From Pseudomonas sp. UYIF39 (GTDB taxonomy: Bacteria > Pseudomonadota > Gammaproteobacteria > Pseudomonadales > Pseudomonadaceae), in contig NZ_JALBYU010000002.1 of the NCBI RefSeq assembly GCF_029963765.1, positions 310,001-374,000 of the forward strand: a DNA stretch of 64,000 nt. The letters are read 5' to 3'. The notes under the pieces were generated by a model, which had not been told where the DNA came from, did not search any database, and saw only the letters and a program-made list of their open reading frames with translations. Within the stretch, counting starts at the first letter, position 1. Each line of letters starts with the position of its first letter. Below, one piece after another: positions 57,242 to 64,000 of the stretch. The position numbers were made by a program, and so were the translations under genes.

Positions 57242-58609
57242 TTACATACGCAGCAGCATCTTCCACGCACGATTCTGATACACCGCAATTGCCTGCTGCT
57301 TGCGCGCATCCAGCGACTCATCGGTGATCGGCTCGTTAGCCAATTGCGCCAACAGTTTCAGCTCACCGTACAAGCGATCCATTTCCGGGATGTCCAACAC
57401 GCTGCGGGCGTGGTGCAGCCAGGCCTGGATGCGCTCGATGCGCGGCAGTTGCTCGGCCAGGTCTTCCGGCTGTTGCTGATAACGCTGTAGTTGCAGGGAA
57501 GTCGCTTCTTCACCCAGAAGGCGTGGCAACCAGCTGCCCAGTTGCGCAGCGCCCTGGCGATTGCCACGGACGTTGCGATCGGCAGCCCAGGTGCGGGCCA
57601 GCAACCAGCGCGAAGTGTTCAGCGAGAACAGGCCCCAACGCGGATCTTCCAGTTCTTCGAGGAACTGCTCCGGCGCGGCTTTGCGCACGTCTTCGTCGTC
57701 GACACCGGCTTGCACCAGTGGGCGCCAGTCTTCCAGCAAGGCATCCAGCGCGACGCGCAGATCGTGCGTCGACTGACGCGGCGCGGCTTGGCCCAGGCTG
57801 CTCAGCAGCGCGCGCAACTCAGCCAGGTTTTCGACCCAATCCAGCAACAGGCGCCAGTGGCCGTTGAAGCGATACTGCTCGGCCAGACGCTGGCTGCTGC
57901 TCAGCAAGTGCCAGCTCAGCGCGGCGAAAGCGTCGTCCAGCGGGGTTTCAGCGGTGATCTGCGGCGCCGGCAGGCTCAACGAGTAGCTGTTGGCATCGTA
58001 CAGGCGATAACCGCGCTCGGCCTTGCTGATGTCACATGGCATCAGGGCCAGGGTCGCGGCCAGTTCGGCGGCCAGTTCCAGCAAAGCGGCCGGCTCGCCT
58101 TCGCGCAGTTCCAGTTCCAGTTCGCAGATTTCTTCTTTCTGTTTGCCCACGATCACGTGACCCAGATCCAGCGCGGCTTCGATCACCACTTTGGTCTTGC
58201 CACGGCCCCAGGCGATTTCCGCGCGTTCGCGGACGAAATCGGTGGTGAAGATCGGCTTCAGGGTTTTCTTGTCCAGCTCGGCCAATTCTTCAGGCCAGCA
58301 TTCGCCGTCGAGTTTCTTCACGTCGAGCTTGGCTTTGGGCAGGTTCCAGTCGTATTCGTTACGCTCGGACAAACCGGCGACGCTCTGGCCACGGGTCTTG
58401 AGGGTCTGAATCACTTCTTCGCCATCGCGGCGCAGGCGCAGGGCAACCTTGGCGCGGGCCAGGTCGCGCTCAGGCGTGTCGAAGTACTGGTTCATCAACT
58501 CACGGCGTTCCCAGCCACTTTTGTTGCGTTTTTTCAGGAGCGGGTGCTCGCGCAGGGCAGCGAGAGTTTCTCGGCTGACGCGGAGTTTGATTTCGGTTTC
58601 TTTCTGCAT
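57242..58609 (-). CDS. CYTH-CHAD domain protein (inorganic triphosphatase type)
   Basis: Cytoplasmic protein of 455 residues. The N-terminal CYTH domain (about 1-200) opens with the ExExK signature in KETEIKLRV and runs through acidic and basic tunnel residues such as LRLRRDGEEVIQTLKTRG and EICELELELREGE. The C-terminal CHAD domain (about 225-455) is helical with many conserved histidines and arginines (RLAEQYRFNGHW, STHDLRVALDAL, WLHHARSVLD). CYTH proteins of this build hydrolyse inorganic triphosphate (E. coli YgiF), while CHAD binds polyphosphate, so both parts concern phosphate polymers. It is divergent from argE. Confidence 0.92.
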   Translation of the reverse strand: MQKETEIKLRVSRETLAALREHPLLKKRNKSGWERRELMNQYFDTPERDLARAKVALRLRRDGEEVIQTLKTRGQSVAGLSERNEYDWNLPKAKLDVKKLDGECWPEELAELDKKTLKPIFTTDFVRERAEIAWGRGKTKVVIEAALDLGHVIVGKQKEEICELELELREGEPAALLELAAELAATLALMPCDISKAERGYRLYDANSYSLSLPAPQITAETPLDDAFAALSWHLLSSSQRLAEQYRFNGHWRLLLDWVENLAELRALLSSLGQAAPRQSTHDLRVALDALLEDWRPLVQAGVDDEDVRKAAPEQFLEELEDPRWGLFSLNTSRWLLARTWAADRNVRGNRQGAAQLGSWLPRLLGEEATSLQLQRYQQQPEDLAEQLPRIERIQAWLHHARSVLDIPEMDRLYGELKLLAQLANEPITDESLDARKQQAIAVYQNRAWKMLLRM

Positions 58610-58766
58610 GGCCGGAAAATCCAGGATCGGGAGCGCAGCCGGGGGGAATGTGTGGCTGCCAAGGTCGTGCAGTGTACAGGACTCACCCGTCCTACGCGCC
58701 GTGACGGTTTATTCCTGTCGCCAGATGGTTCTATGATGGACTTCAACTCGGGAGTTGGAGTCAGCG

Positions 58767-59924
58767 ATGCCTTTGCCATCCATGAAAGATCAGTTCGCTG
58801 CGCTGATCGCCGCACCGTCCGTCAGCTGTACGCAGGCCAGCCTCGATCAAAGCAACCGTCCGGTGATCGATTTGCTGGCGACGTGGCTCGGCGATCTGGG
58901 TTTTACCTGCGACATCCAGCAGGTCAGCCCCGGCAAATTCAATCTGCTGGCCAGTTTCGGTTCCGGTCCCGGAGGCCTGGTGCTGGCCGGTCACAGTGAC
59001 ACGGTGCCGTTCGATGGCGCGCTGTGGCAGACCGATCCGCTGAAACTGACCGAAGTTGACGGCCGCTGGGTCGGGCTGGGCAGCTGCGACATGAAGGGCT
59101 TTTTCGCGCTGGCCATCGAAGCCGTCATACCGCTGCTCGATCAGCCGTTCAAGCAACCGCTGCTGATCCTCGCCACCTGCGATGAAGAAAGCTCGATGTC
59201 CGGTGCTCGTGCCTTGGCCGCAGCCGGGCGTCCGCTGGGGCGTGCGGCGGTGATCGGCGAGCCGACCGGGCTCAAGCCGATCCGCATGCACAAAGGCATC
59301 ATGATGGAGCGCATCGACATCCTCGGTCAGAGCGGCCACTCCTCGGATCCACGCCTCGGCCACAGCGCCCTCGAAGCCATGCACGACGCCATCGGTGAAC
59401 TGCGCGGTTTGCGCCTGGCGTGGCAGCGTCAGTTCCGTAATCCACAGTTCAGCGTGCCGACGCCGACCCTGAATTTCGGCTGCATCCATGGCGGCGATAA
59501 CCCCAACCGCATTTGCGGCCAGTGTTCGCTGGAATTTGATCTGCGCCCGTTGCCGGGCATGGACCCCAATGCCCTGCGCGCGGAGATTCTGCAGAAGCTC
59601 AAGCCGATTGCCGAGTGGCATCAGGTGAAGATCGATTACGCGCCGCTGTTCCCCGCAGTGCCGCCCTTCGAGCAGGCCGAGGATGCAGAATTGGTCCGGG
59701 TCGCGGAAAAGCTCACCGGCCATCGTGCCGAAGCAGTGGCGTTCGGCACCGAAGCGCCTTATCTTCAGCGTCTTGGCTGCGAAACCCTGGTGCTCGGCCC
59801 TGGCGACATCGCCTGTGCGCACCAACCGGGGGAATACCTCGAAATGTCACGTTTGCAGCCTACGGTGCATCTATTACGTCAACTGATTGAACATTACTGC
59901 CTGACACCGGCGCCACTCGTATAA
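58767..59924 (+). CDS. argE: Acetylornithine deacetylase
   Basis: Zinc-dependent M20 hydrolase that releases ornithine from N-acetylornithine, 385 residues. The ATG at 58767 has GGAG six bases upstream; a start 12 bp earlier is possible. The first metal site is LAGHSDTVPFDG, the bridging Asp is in GLGSCDMKGFFAL, and the catalytic Glu pair is in ATCDEESSMSG. The dimerisation domain segment NPNRICGQCSLEFDLRPLPGM is present. It lies 135 bp upstream of argA. Pseudomonads mainly recycle the acetyl group by ArgJ, so ArgE may have a secondary role. Confidence 0.93.
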   Translation: MPLPSMKDQFAALIAAPSVSCTQASLDQSNRPVIDLLATWLGDLGFTCDIQQVSPGKFNLLASFGSGPGGLVLAGHSDTVPFDGALWQTDPLKLTEVDGRWVGLGSCDMKGFFALAIEAVIPLLDQPFKQPLLILATCDEESSMSGARALAAAGRPLGRAAVIGEPTGLKPIRMHKGIMMERIDILGQSGHSSDPRLGHSALEAMHDAIGELRGLRLAWQRQFRNPQFSVPTPTLNFGCIHGGDNPNRICGQCSLEFDLRPLPGMDPNALRAEILQKLKPIAEWHQVKIDYAPLFPAVPPFEQAEDAELVRVAEKLTGHRAEAVAFGTEAPYLQRLGCETLVLGPGDIACAHQPGEYLEMSRLQPTVHLLRQLIEHYCLTPAPLV

Positions 59925-60059
59925 ATCGCCCGTGTCCAAACCCGTATTCATGAGGAGAGCGCGCGTGTCGCCAAGCCTGTTCCGACGATAACCATCAGCC
60001 CGCTGTGCGTTTTCTGTTTCGCCCATTTTTTGGCTGCTATTTATTACAGGCCCAGGTTC

Positions 60060-61358
60060 ATGCCCGAATACGTTAATTGGCTTCGTCACGCTTCGCCTTA
60101 CATCAACGCCCACCGTGATTGCACCTTCGTCGTCATGCTGCCCGGTGACGGCGTGGAGCACCCGAACTTCGGCAATATCGTCCACGACCTGGTGCTGTTG
60201 CACAGCTTGGGCGTGCGACTGGTGCTGGTTCACGGTTCCCGTCCGCAAATTGAAACCCGCCTGGCCGCGCGCGGCCTGACCCCGCATTACCACCACGGCA
60301 TGCGCATCACTGATGCCGCAACGCTGGAGTGTGTGATCGATGCGGTTGGCCAGTTGCGTATCGCCATCGAAGCGCGGCTGTCCATGGACATGGCTTCGTC
60401 GCCGATGCAGGGCTCGCGTCTGCGGGTGGCCAGCGGCAATCTGGTGACCGCACGGCCGATCGGCGTGCTTGAAGGCGTCGACTATCACCACACCGGCGAA
60501 GTGCGTCGGGTCGACCGCAAGGGCATCAATCGCCTGCTGGATGAGCGCTCCATAGTGCTGTTGTCGCCACTGGGTTACTCGCCGACCGGTGAGATTTTCA
60601 ACCTCGCCTGCGAAGACGTCGCCACCCGCGCGGCCATCGATCTGGGGGCGGACAAGCTGCTGTTGTTCGGCGCCGACCTGGGTCTGATCGATGAAAACGG
60701 TCGCCTGGTTCGCGAATTGCGTCCGCAGCAAGTGCCGGCGCATCTGCAGCGGTTGGGCAGCAACTATCAGGCCGAGCTGCTGGATGCGGCCGCTGAAGCC
60801 TGTCGCGGCGGTGTCGCCCGCAGCCATATCGTCAGTTATGTCGAAAACGGCGCATTGCTTACCGAACTGTTCACCCGCGATGGCGGCGGTACGCTGGTGG
60901 CCCAGGAGCAATTCGAGGTGGTGCGCGAAGCGGCCATCGAAGACGTCGGCGGTTTGCTGGACTTGATCAGTCCGCTGGAAGAGCAGGGCATTCTGGTGCG
61001 GCGTTCCCGCGAGGTGCTTGAGCGTGAGATCGAGCAGTTCAGTGTGGTCGAGCGCGAAGGCATGATCATCGCGTGTGCGGCGCTGTATCAGATTGCTGAT
61101 TCGGATGCGGGGGAGTTGGCGTGTCTGGCGGTGAACCCGGAGTATCGCCATGGCGGTCGTGGTGATGAACTGCTGGAGCGCATCGAAACCCGCGCCCGGG
61201 CGCAGGGGCTGAAAACCTTGTTCGTACTGACGACCCGGACCGCTCACTGGTTTCGCGAGCGTGGATTTGTGCCAAGCAGCGTAGAGCGTCTGCCATCAGC
61301 GCGGGCGTCGCTGTACAACTATCAGCGTAATTCGAAGATCTTCGAAAAAACCCTCTGA
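60060..61358 (+). CDS. argA: N-acetylglutamate synthase
   Basis: First enzyme of arginine synthesis, transferring acetyl from acetyl-CoA to glutamate; 432 residues. The ATG at 60060 (MPEYVNWLRHASPYINAHRDCTFVVML) is the usual start; an in-frame start 30 bp upstream is unlikely. The N-terminal amino-acid kinase-like domain binds the feedback inhibitor arginine (VHDLVLLHSLGVRLVLVHGSRPQIE). The C-terminal GNAT domain has the acetyl-CoA loop NPEYRHGGRGDELLERIE. It lies directly after argE. A palindromic repeat and the tauA remnant follow. Confidence 0.96.
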   Translation: MPEYVNWLRHASPYINAHRDCTFVVMLPGDGVEHPNFGNIVHDLVLLHSLGVRLVLVHGSRPQIETRLAARGLTPHYHHGMRITDAATLECVIDAVGQLRIAIEARLSMDMASSPMQGSRLRVASGNLVTARPIGVLEGVDYHHTGEVRRVDRKGINRLLDERSIVLLSPLGYSPTGEIFNLACEDVATRAAIDLGADKLLLFGADLGLIDENGRLVRELRPQQVPAHLQRLGSNYQAELLDAAAEACRGGVARSHIVSYVENGALLTELFTRDGGGTLVAQEQFEVVREAAIEDVGGLLDLISPLEEQGILVRRSREVLEREIEQFSVVEREGMIIACAALYQIADSDAGELACLAVNPEYRHGGRGDELLERIETRARAQGLKTLFVLTTRTAHWFRERGFVPSSVERLPSARASLYNYQRNSKIFEKTL

Positions 61359-61383
61359 CCTGATCGTTCCACGCTCTGCGTTT

Positions 61384-61414
61384 GATCGTTGCCACGCAGA
61401 GCGTGGCAACGATC
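61384..61414. repeat. Perfect 14-bp inverted repeat after argA
   Basis: GATCGTTGCCACGC-AGA-GCGTGGCAACGATC is a perfect palindrome with a 3-base loop. An incomplete copy (GATCGTTCCACGCTCTGCGT) precedes it at 61362-61381. It is a distinct class from the two REP families elsewhere in the window and may terminate argA. Confidence 0.85.
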
Positions 61415-61415
61415 A

Positions 61416-61714
61416 TCAATCCTGCACAAACTTCGCACTGACATACGGCGAATAATCCGGCAGCAGCGTCTCGTGGCGAACGAGTCCAGCGTGACCTCGG
61501 CGAATTTGGCCCACTTCCGGGCCGCTATTAAAACGACGCTAATCAATTTTTGGCCTGTGGTCTTCTCGTACAGTTCACCTGCCTGGGGGACTTTGCTGGG
61601 GTCGATGCCTGTTTGATAGCCGACCGTGAGGTTCGCCGCGAGAGCGTTCGAAGAAACTACTAGCGATACACAAACTGTAACAATTAGACTGGATAGTGCG
61701 CGTTTGGTCGTCAT
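61416..61714 (-). pseudogene. tauA: Remnant of taurine-binding protein gene with internal deletion
   Basis: Starting at the ATG at 61714, the minus strand reads MTTKRALSSLIVTVCVSLVV, a signal peptide to ALA-AN. Then NLTVGYQTGIDPSKVPQAGELYEKTTGQK follows, the start of a TauA-type taurine-binding protein. A frameshift follows; in the next frame KID-stop-RRFNSGPEV continues TauA, with a TAG where Trp is expected. The sequence then jumps to LLPDYSPYVSAKFVQD and a stop at 61416, matching the extreme C-terminus of TauA (E. coli ends NDYSQYVTSRFVQ). About 220 internal codons are missing. No tauB, tauC or tauD remains nearby. Confidence 0.85.
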
Positions 61715-61933
61715 GGCGCTGCCTTTCGATAGGGCTTGATTGCGAATTGCGTCAAAGCTAATCGATCTAAAAAAAGGCTCAAAAATACCGGTCAGAGCTA
61801 AATGCCTAAACAGTATGAAAAAGAGTTGGGTGATTCTTTTTGGGTTTATGACGAGTTCATTACCCGGCAAGGAGCGAAGTCACGGGCGATTAGACCTTGG
61901 TCGTAGACACACATAGTTACGATTGACTTGTGA

Positions 61934-62025
61934 GTCACTGTCTGGCGCTAATCGCGGATCTTAGGATCCTGGGCATACGACCCAGGACCAGGAACACAAG
62001 AATTAGAAACGATAGGAGCGAAACA
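61934..62025 (+). promoter_or_regulatory. Porin leader, copy 1
   Basis: The ~92-bp stretch before the porin holds a hairpin TCCTGGG-CATACGA-CCCAGGA (61967-61987) and the A-rich block AAGAATTAGAAACGATAGGAG. It is largely repeated at 63612-63700 before the next porin. Confidence 0.7.
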
Positions 62026-63360
62026 ATGAACAAGTCCACCTTGGCCTTGGCTGTGGCCGTTGGGGTTTTGGCGCAGCAGGCAGGCGCCGCGGGTTTCATC
62101 GAAGACAGCAAGGCTTCCGTCAGTTCCCGCACCATGTATTACAACAACGATAACCGAGAAGGCGGCGCGGATCAGAGAGAGACCGCTGAAGGCCTGAAAT
62201 TCGACTATCTGTCCGGTTTTACCCAAGGCACTGTCGGCTTCGGTATCGACGCCCAAGCCCTCGTCGGTATCCATCTGGACGGCGGCAAAGGTCACCACCC
62301 AGCCAACAACAACACGTTCTTCCCAAGCGACTCCGATGGTTCGGCTGTGAACGAGTGGAGCCGCGCGGCGGCCAACGTCAAGGCCCGCTTCTCGAAGACC
62401 GAGGCCCACCTGGGTGGTGCTCTGCAGCCTAGCTTGCCGATTCTGGTAGCGAACGACAGCCGCCTGCTGCCACAGACCTTTGACGGTGGCACCATCACCT
62501 CGAAGGAAATCGACAATGTGACCTTCAACGCAGGTCAGCTGGAACACTCGGCGGGTCGCGCCTCGTCAAACTCCACCGGCCTGGCCGTGGCTGGCGGTAC
62601 TCATGACAGCAACCAGTTCCGCTACGGCGGTGCTGACTGGAAGGTCACCAAGGACCTTACCCTGCAGTACTACCACTCGGATCTGAAGGACTACTACAAG
62701 CAGGACTTCTTCGGCTTGATCCACGTCTTCCCGATCAACGCCAACCAGTCCTTCAAGACTGATATCCGCTATTTCGATAGCAGCTCCAACGGTAAGAACG
62801 GTGATGCGGGTTATCGTTTCAACAACAACAACGGTTACGCCAGCAAGCCGGGCGAGGTCGATAACAAGACCTGGAGCGCAATGTTCACCTACACCCTGGG
62901 TGGCAATGCGTTCTTGCTGGGCCATCAGCGCGTCAACGATGACGGCGGTTTCGTTTACCTGAACCAGGGCAACGTGGTTGATGGTAATGGCCATGCGGAA
63001 GCCAATGGTGGCGCGAGCTTCTACCTGTTCACCGACTCCATGATCAATGGTTTCGTCCGTGCCGGTGAAAACACCACCTTCGGTCAGTACTCCTATGACT
63101 TCGCAGCGCTGGGTGTACCGGGCCTGAAAACCTCGATCGCCTACCTGCACGGCGATGACATCAAGGCAACGAACGGCAGTGGCCCTGATGCGTCCGAGTG
63201 GGAACGCGACATGCGGATCGACTACACCATCCAGCAGGGGTCCCTCAAAGGTTTCGGCGTGACGTTGCGTAACGGTGTCTACCGTGGCAGTGAAGTCAGC
63301 AACAACCCTGATGTTGACCAGACCCGTCTGATCTTCAACTACACCTACAGCTTCTTGTAA
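62026..63360 (+). CDS. oprE: OprD-family outer-membrane porin (OprE-like)
   Basis: Outer-membrane 18-stranded porin of 444 residues. The ATG at 62026 with GATAGGAG upstream gives a signal peptide ending AGA-AG; a longer in-frame start at 61930 lies in the leader. The mature start FIEDSKASVSSRTMYYNNDNR and FDYLSGFTQGTVGFGIDAQALVG are OprD-family, closest in feel to OprE. The protein ends IFNYTYSFL with a terminal aromatic residue region. Family porins import amino acids or small organic acids; the substrate is unknown. A terminator and a second porin with an almost identical leader follow. Confidence 0.9.
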   Translation: MNKSTLALAVAVGVLAQQAGAAGFIEDSKASVSSRTMYYNNDNREGGADQRETAEGLKFDYLSGFTQGTVGFGIDAQALVGIHLDGGKGHHPANNNTFFPSDSDGSAVNEWSRAAANVKARFSKTEAHLGGALQPSLPILVANDSRLLPQTFDGGTITSKEIDNVTFNAGQLEHSAGRASSNSTGLAVAGGTHDSNQFRYGGADWKVTKDLTLQYYHSDLKDYYKQDFFGLIHVFPINANQSFKTDIRYFDSSSNGKNGDAGYRFNNNNGYASKPGEVDNKTWSAMFTYTLGGNAFLLGHQRVNDDGGFVYLNQGNVVDGNGHAEANGGASFYLFTDSMINGFVRAGENTTFGQYSYDFAALGVPGLKTSIAYLHGDDIKATNGSGPDASEWERDMRIDYTIQQGSLKGFGVTLRNGVYRGSEVSNNPDVDQTRLIFNYTYSFL

Positions 63361-63369
63361 TAGCCGTCA

Positions 63370-63403
63370 GAAAAAGCCTCGCCCGTCGGCGAGGTTTTTT
63401 TTG
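63370..63403 (+). terminator. Rho-independent terminator of the first porin gene
   Basis: AAAAAGCCTCGCC-CGT-CGGCGAGGTTTTTTTT, a strong stem followed by eight T, 12 bp after the stop. Confidence 0.92.
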
Positions 63404-63611
63404 TGTTTTTTTCAATATTCCAAATAGTTCTTGTTTGTTTGTTTTTTATTCTTTTTGGTTTTTAGGCCGAGCGCCTAAAGTGGGTGGCTTACGAGCCGAT
63501 ACCTTGTGCCCCGACTCGGAGTAATAGCGCGGAGCTATATTCCTTAATGGCATAAAAAATTATTAAGTAATTCTTTTTGTGTTTATTATGCGGGCCAAAA
63601 TCACAGTGGCA
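63404..63611. other. AT-rich spacer between the two porin genes
   Basis: About 200 bp of T-rich DNA (TTGTTTGTTTGTTTTTTATTC...) with no gene. It should contain the promoter of the second porin; AT-rich stretches around 63545-63580 could serve, but no -35/-10 pair is convincing. Confidence 0.5.
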
Positions 63612-63700
63612 GTCACACGGTCTGGCACTAACCGAGCATTTCAGGATCCAGGGCATTCGACCCAGGACCGCAAGAATTAGAAACGATAGGAGCGAAACAA
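63612..63700 (+). promoter_or_regulatory. Porin leader, copy 2
   Basis: Duplicate of the leader of the first porin. The hairpin arm has changed (TCCAGGG-CATTCGA-CCCAGGA), leaving one mismatch in the stem. The block AAGAATTAGAAACGATAGGAG before the ATG is identical in both copies. Confidence 0.7.
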
Positions 63701-64000
63701 ATGAACAAGTCCACCTTGGCCCTGGCTGTGGCCTTAGGGGTTTTGGCGCAGCAGGCAGGCGCCGCCGGTTTCATCGAAGACAGCAAAGCTACCTTGGGGC
63801 TGCGTAACTTCTATATCAATAACGATAACCGTGACAGTGCTGCTGGCACTCCTGCCAACAAGGCTAACGGCGTTCAGAGCAAAAACGAAGAATGGGGTCA
63901 AGGCTTCGACCTGCGTTTCACCTCCGGCTACACCCAAGGCACCGTCGGCTTCGGTATCGATGCTATCGGCCTGCTGGGCGTGCGTCTGGATACGGGCGGT
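63701..64000 (+). CDS. OprD-family porin, 5' part (runs off the window)
   Basis: Second outer-membrane porin; only 100 codons are present. The signal peptide MNKSTLALAVALGVLAQQAGA differs from that of the first porin at one residue in its first 21. The mature part shares FIEDSKA, then diverges (TLGLRNFYINNDNRDSAAGTPANKANGVQSK) and returns to similarity at SGYTQGTVGFGIDAIGLLG. The pair looks like an old tandem duplication with divergent outer loops. The ATG at 63701 has the same GATAGGAGCG ribosome site. The substrate is unknown. Confidence 0.9.
   Translation, partial: MNKSTLALAVALGVLAQQAGAAGFIEDSKATLGLRNFYINNDNRDSAAGTPANKANGVQSKNEEWGQGFDLRFTSGYTQGTVGFGIDAIGLLGVRLDTGG

Overview
The window is a contiguous piece of a Pseudomonas chromosome, most likely from the P. 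fluorescens complex. The evidence is gene order and protein content. The runs argH/algR/hemCD-hemX-hemY/dsbB-like/algQ/FKBP/algP, hemB/ppk/ppx/trxA/rho/ubiD, 5-FCL/6S RNA/zapA/ygfB/pepP/ubiH/ubiI and gcvT/gcvH/gcvP follow the order known from P. aeruginosa. The DNA is GC-rich, and several intergenic REP-type inverted repeats carry the GTGGGAGC-type core familiar from P. fluorescens genomes. No prophage, transposase, CRISPR array, tRNA or rRNA gene was recognised.

Layout. 1-6000: the 5' part of argH (minus), then algR, hemC, hemD, hemX and hemY (plus). 6200-13200: dsbB-like, algQ, a periplasmic FKBP, the KPAA-repeat protein AlgP, a TIGR02444 protein, the ABC-F ATPase yheS, an MscS-like channel and a LysE/RhtB exporter. 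13300-18400: an iron permease with a cytochrome c domain fused to FTR1, a YaiI-type protein, ElbB, a sterol-desaturase-like membrane hydroxylase and a DedA protein. 18500-23450: hemB, ppk and the convergent ppx. 23690-27510: a polar amino-acid ABC transporter operon (minus) with a divergent FadR/GntR regulator, placed between ppx and trxA. 27630-32040: trxA, rho, ubiD and a ferredoxin-reductase. 32060-37620: a small putative outer-membrane protein, a ChaC-like cyclotransferase, glpT, a quinone oxidoreductase, a lone FliL-like protein, an EVE protein and a 50-residue membrane peptide gene. 37650-43600: 5-formyl-THF cyclo-ligase, 6S RNA with a clear terminator, zapA and a ZapB-like coiled coil (minus), then ygfB, pepP, ubiH and ubiI (plus). 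43700-52400: a ferric-iron binding protein and permease, then gcvT, gcvH and gcvP with a DegT-type aminotransferase inserted on the opposite strand. 52450-57130: DUF2388, NfeD, a stomatin-like protein, an orphan GspE/PilB-type ATPase and a small ACT-like protein divergent from an Lrp-type regulator. 57240-61360: a CYTH-CHAD protein, argE and argA. 61400-64000: a collapsed tauA remnant and two tandem OprD-family porins (the second runs off the window) with duplicated leaders.

How the genes work together. Two blocks carry much of tetrapyrrole synthesis (hemB; hemC, hemD with hemX and hemY). Two flavin hydroxylases (ubiH, ubiI) and ubiD serve ubiquinone synthesis. argH, argE and argA belong to arginine synthesis. 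gcvT, gcvH and gcvP supply three of the four glycine-cleavage proteins. algR, algQ and algP are the classical alginate/regulatory cluster.

Most of the window is conserved Pseudomonas backbone, and I found no convincing wholly new multi-gene system. The spots most worth a second look are: argH next to algR with no algZ/fimS kinase between them, the internally deleted tauA, the aminotransferase inside gcv, the small ACT-like gene facing an Lrp regulator, the porin leaders, and the rho start with no visible Shine-Dalgarno and an overlapping short ORF.
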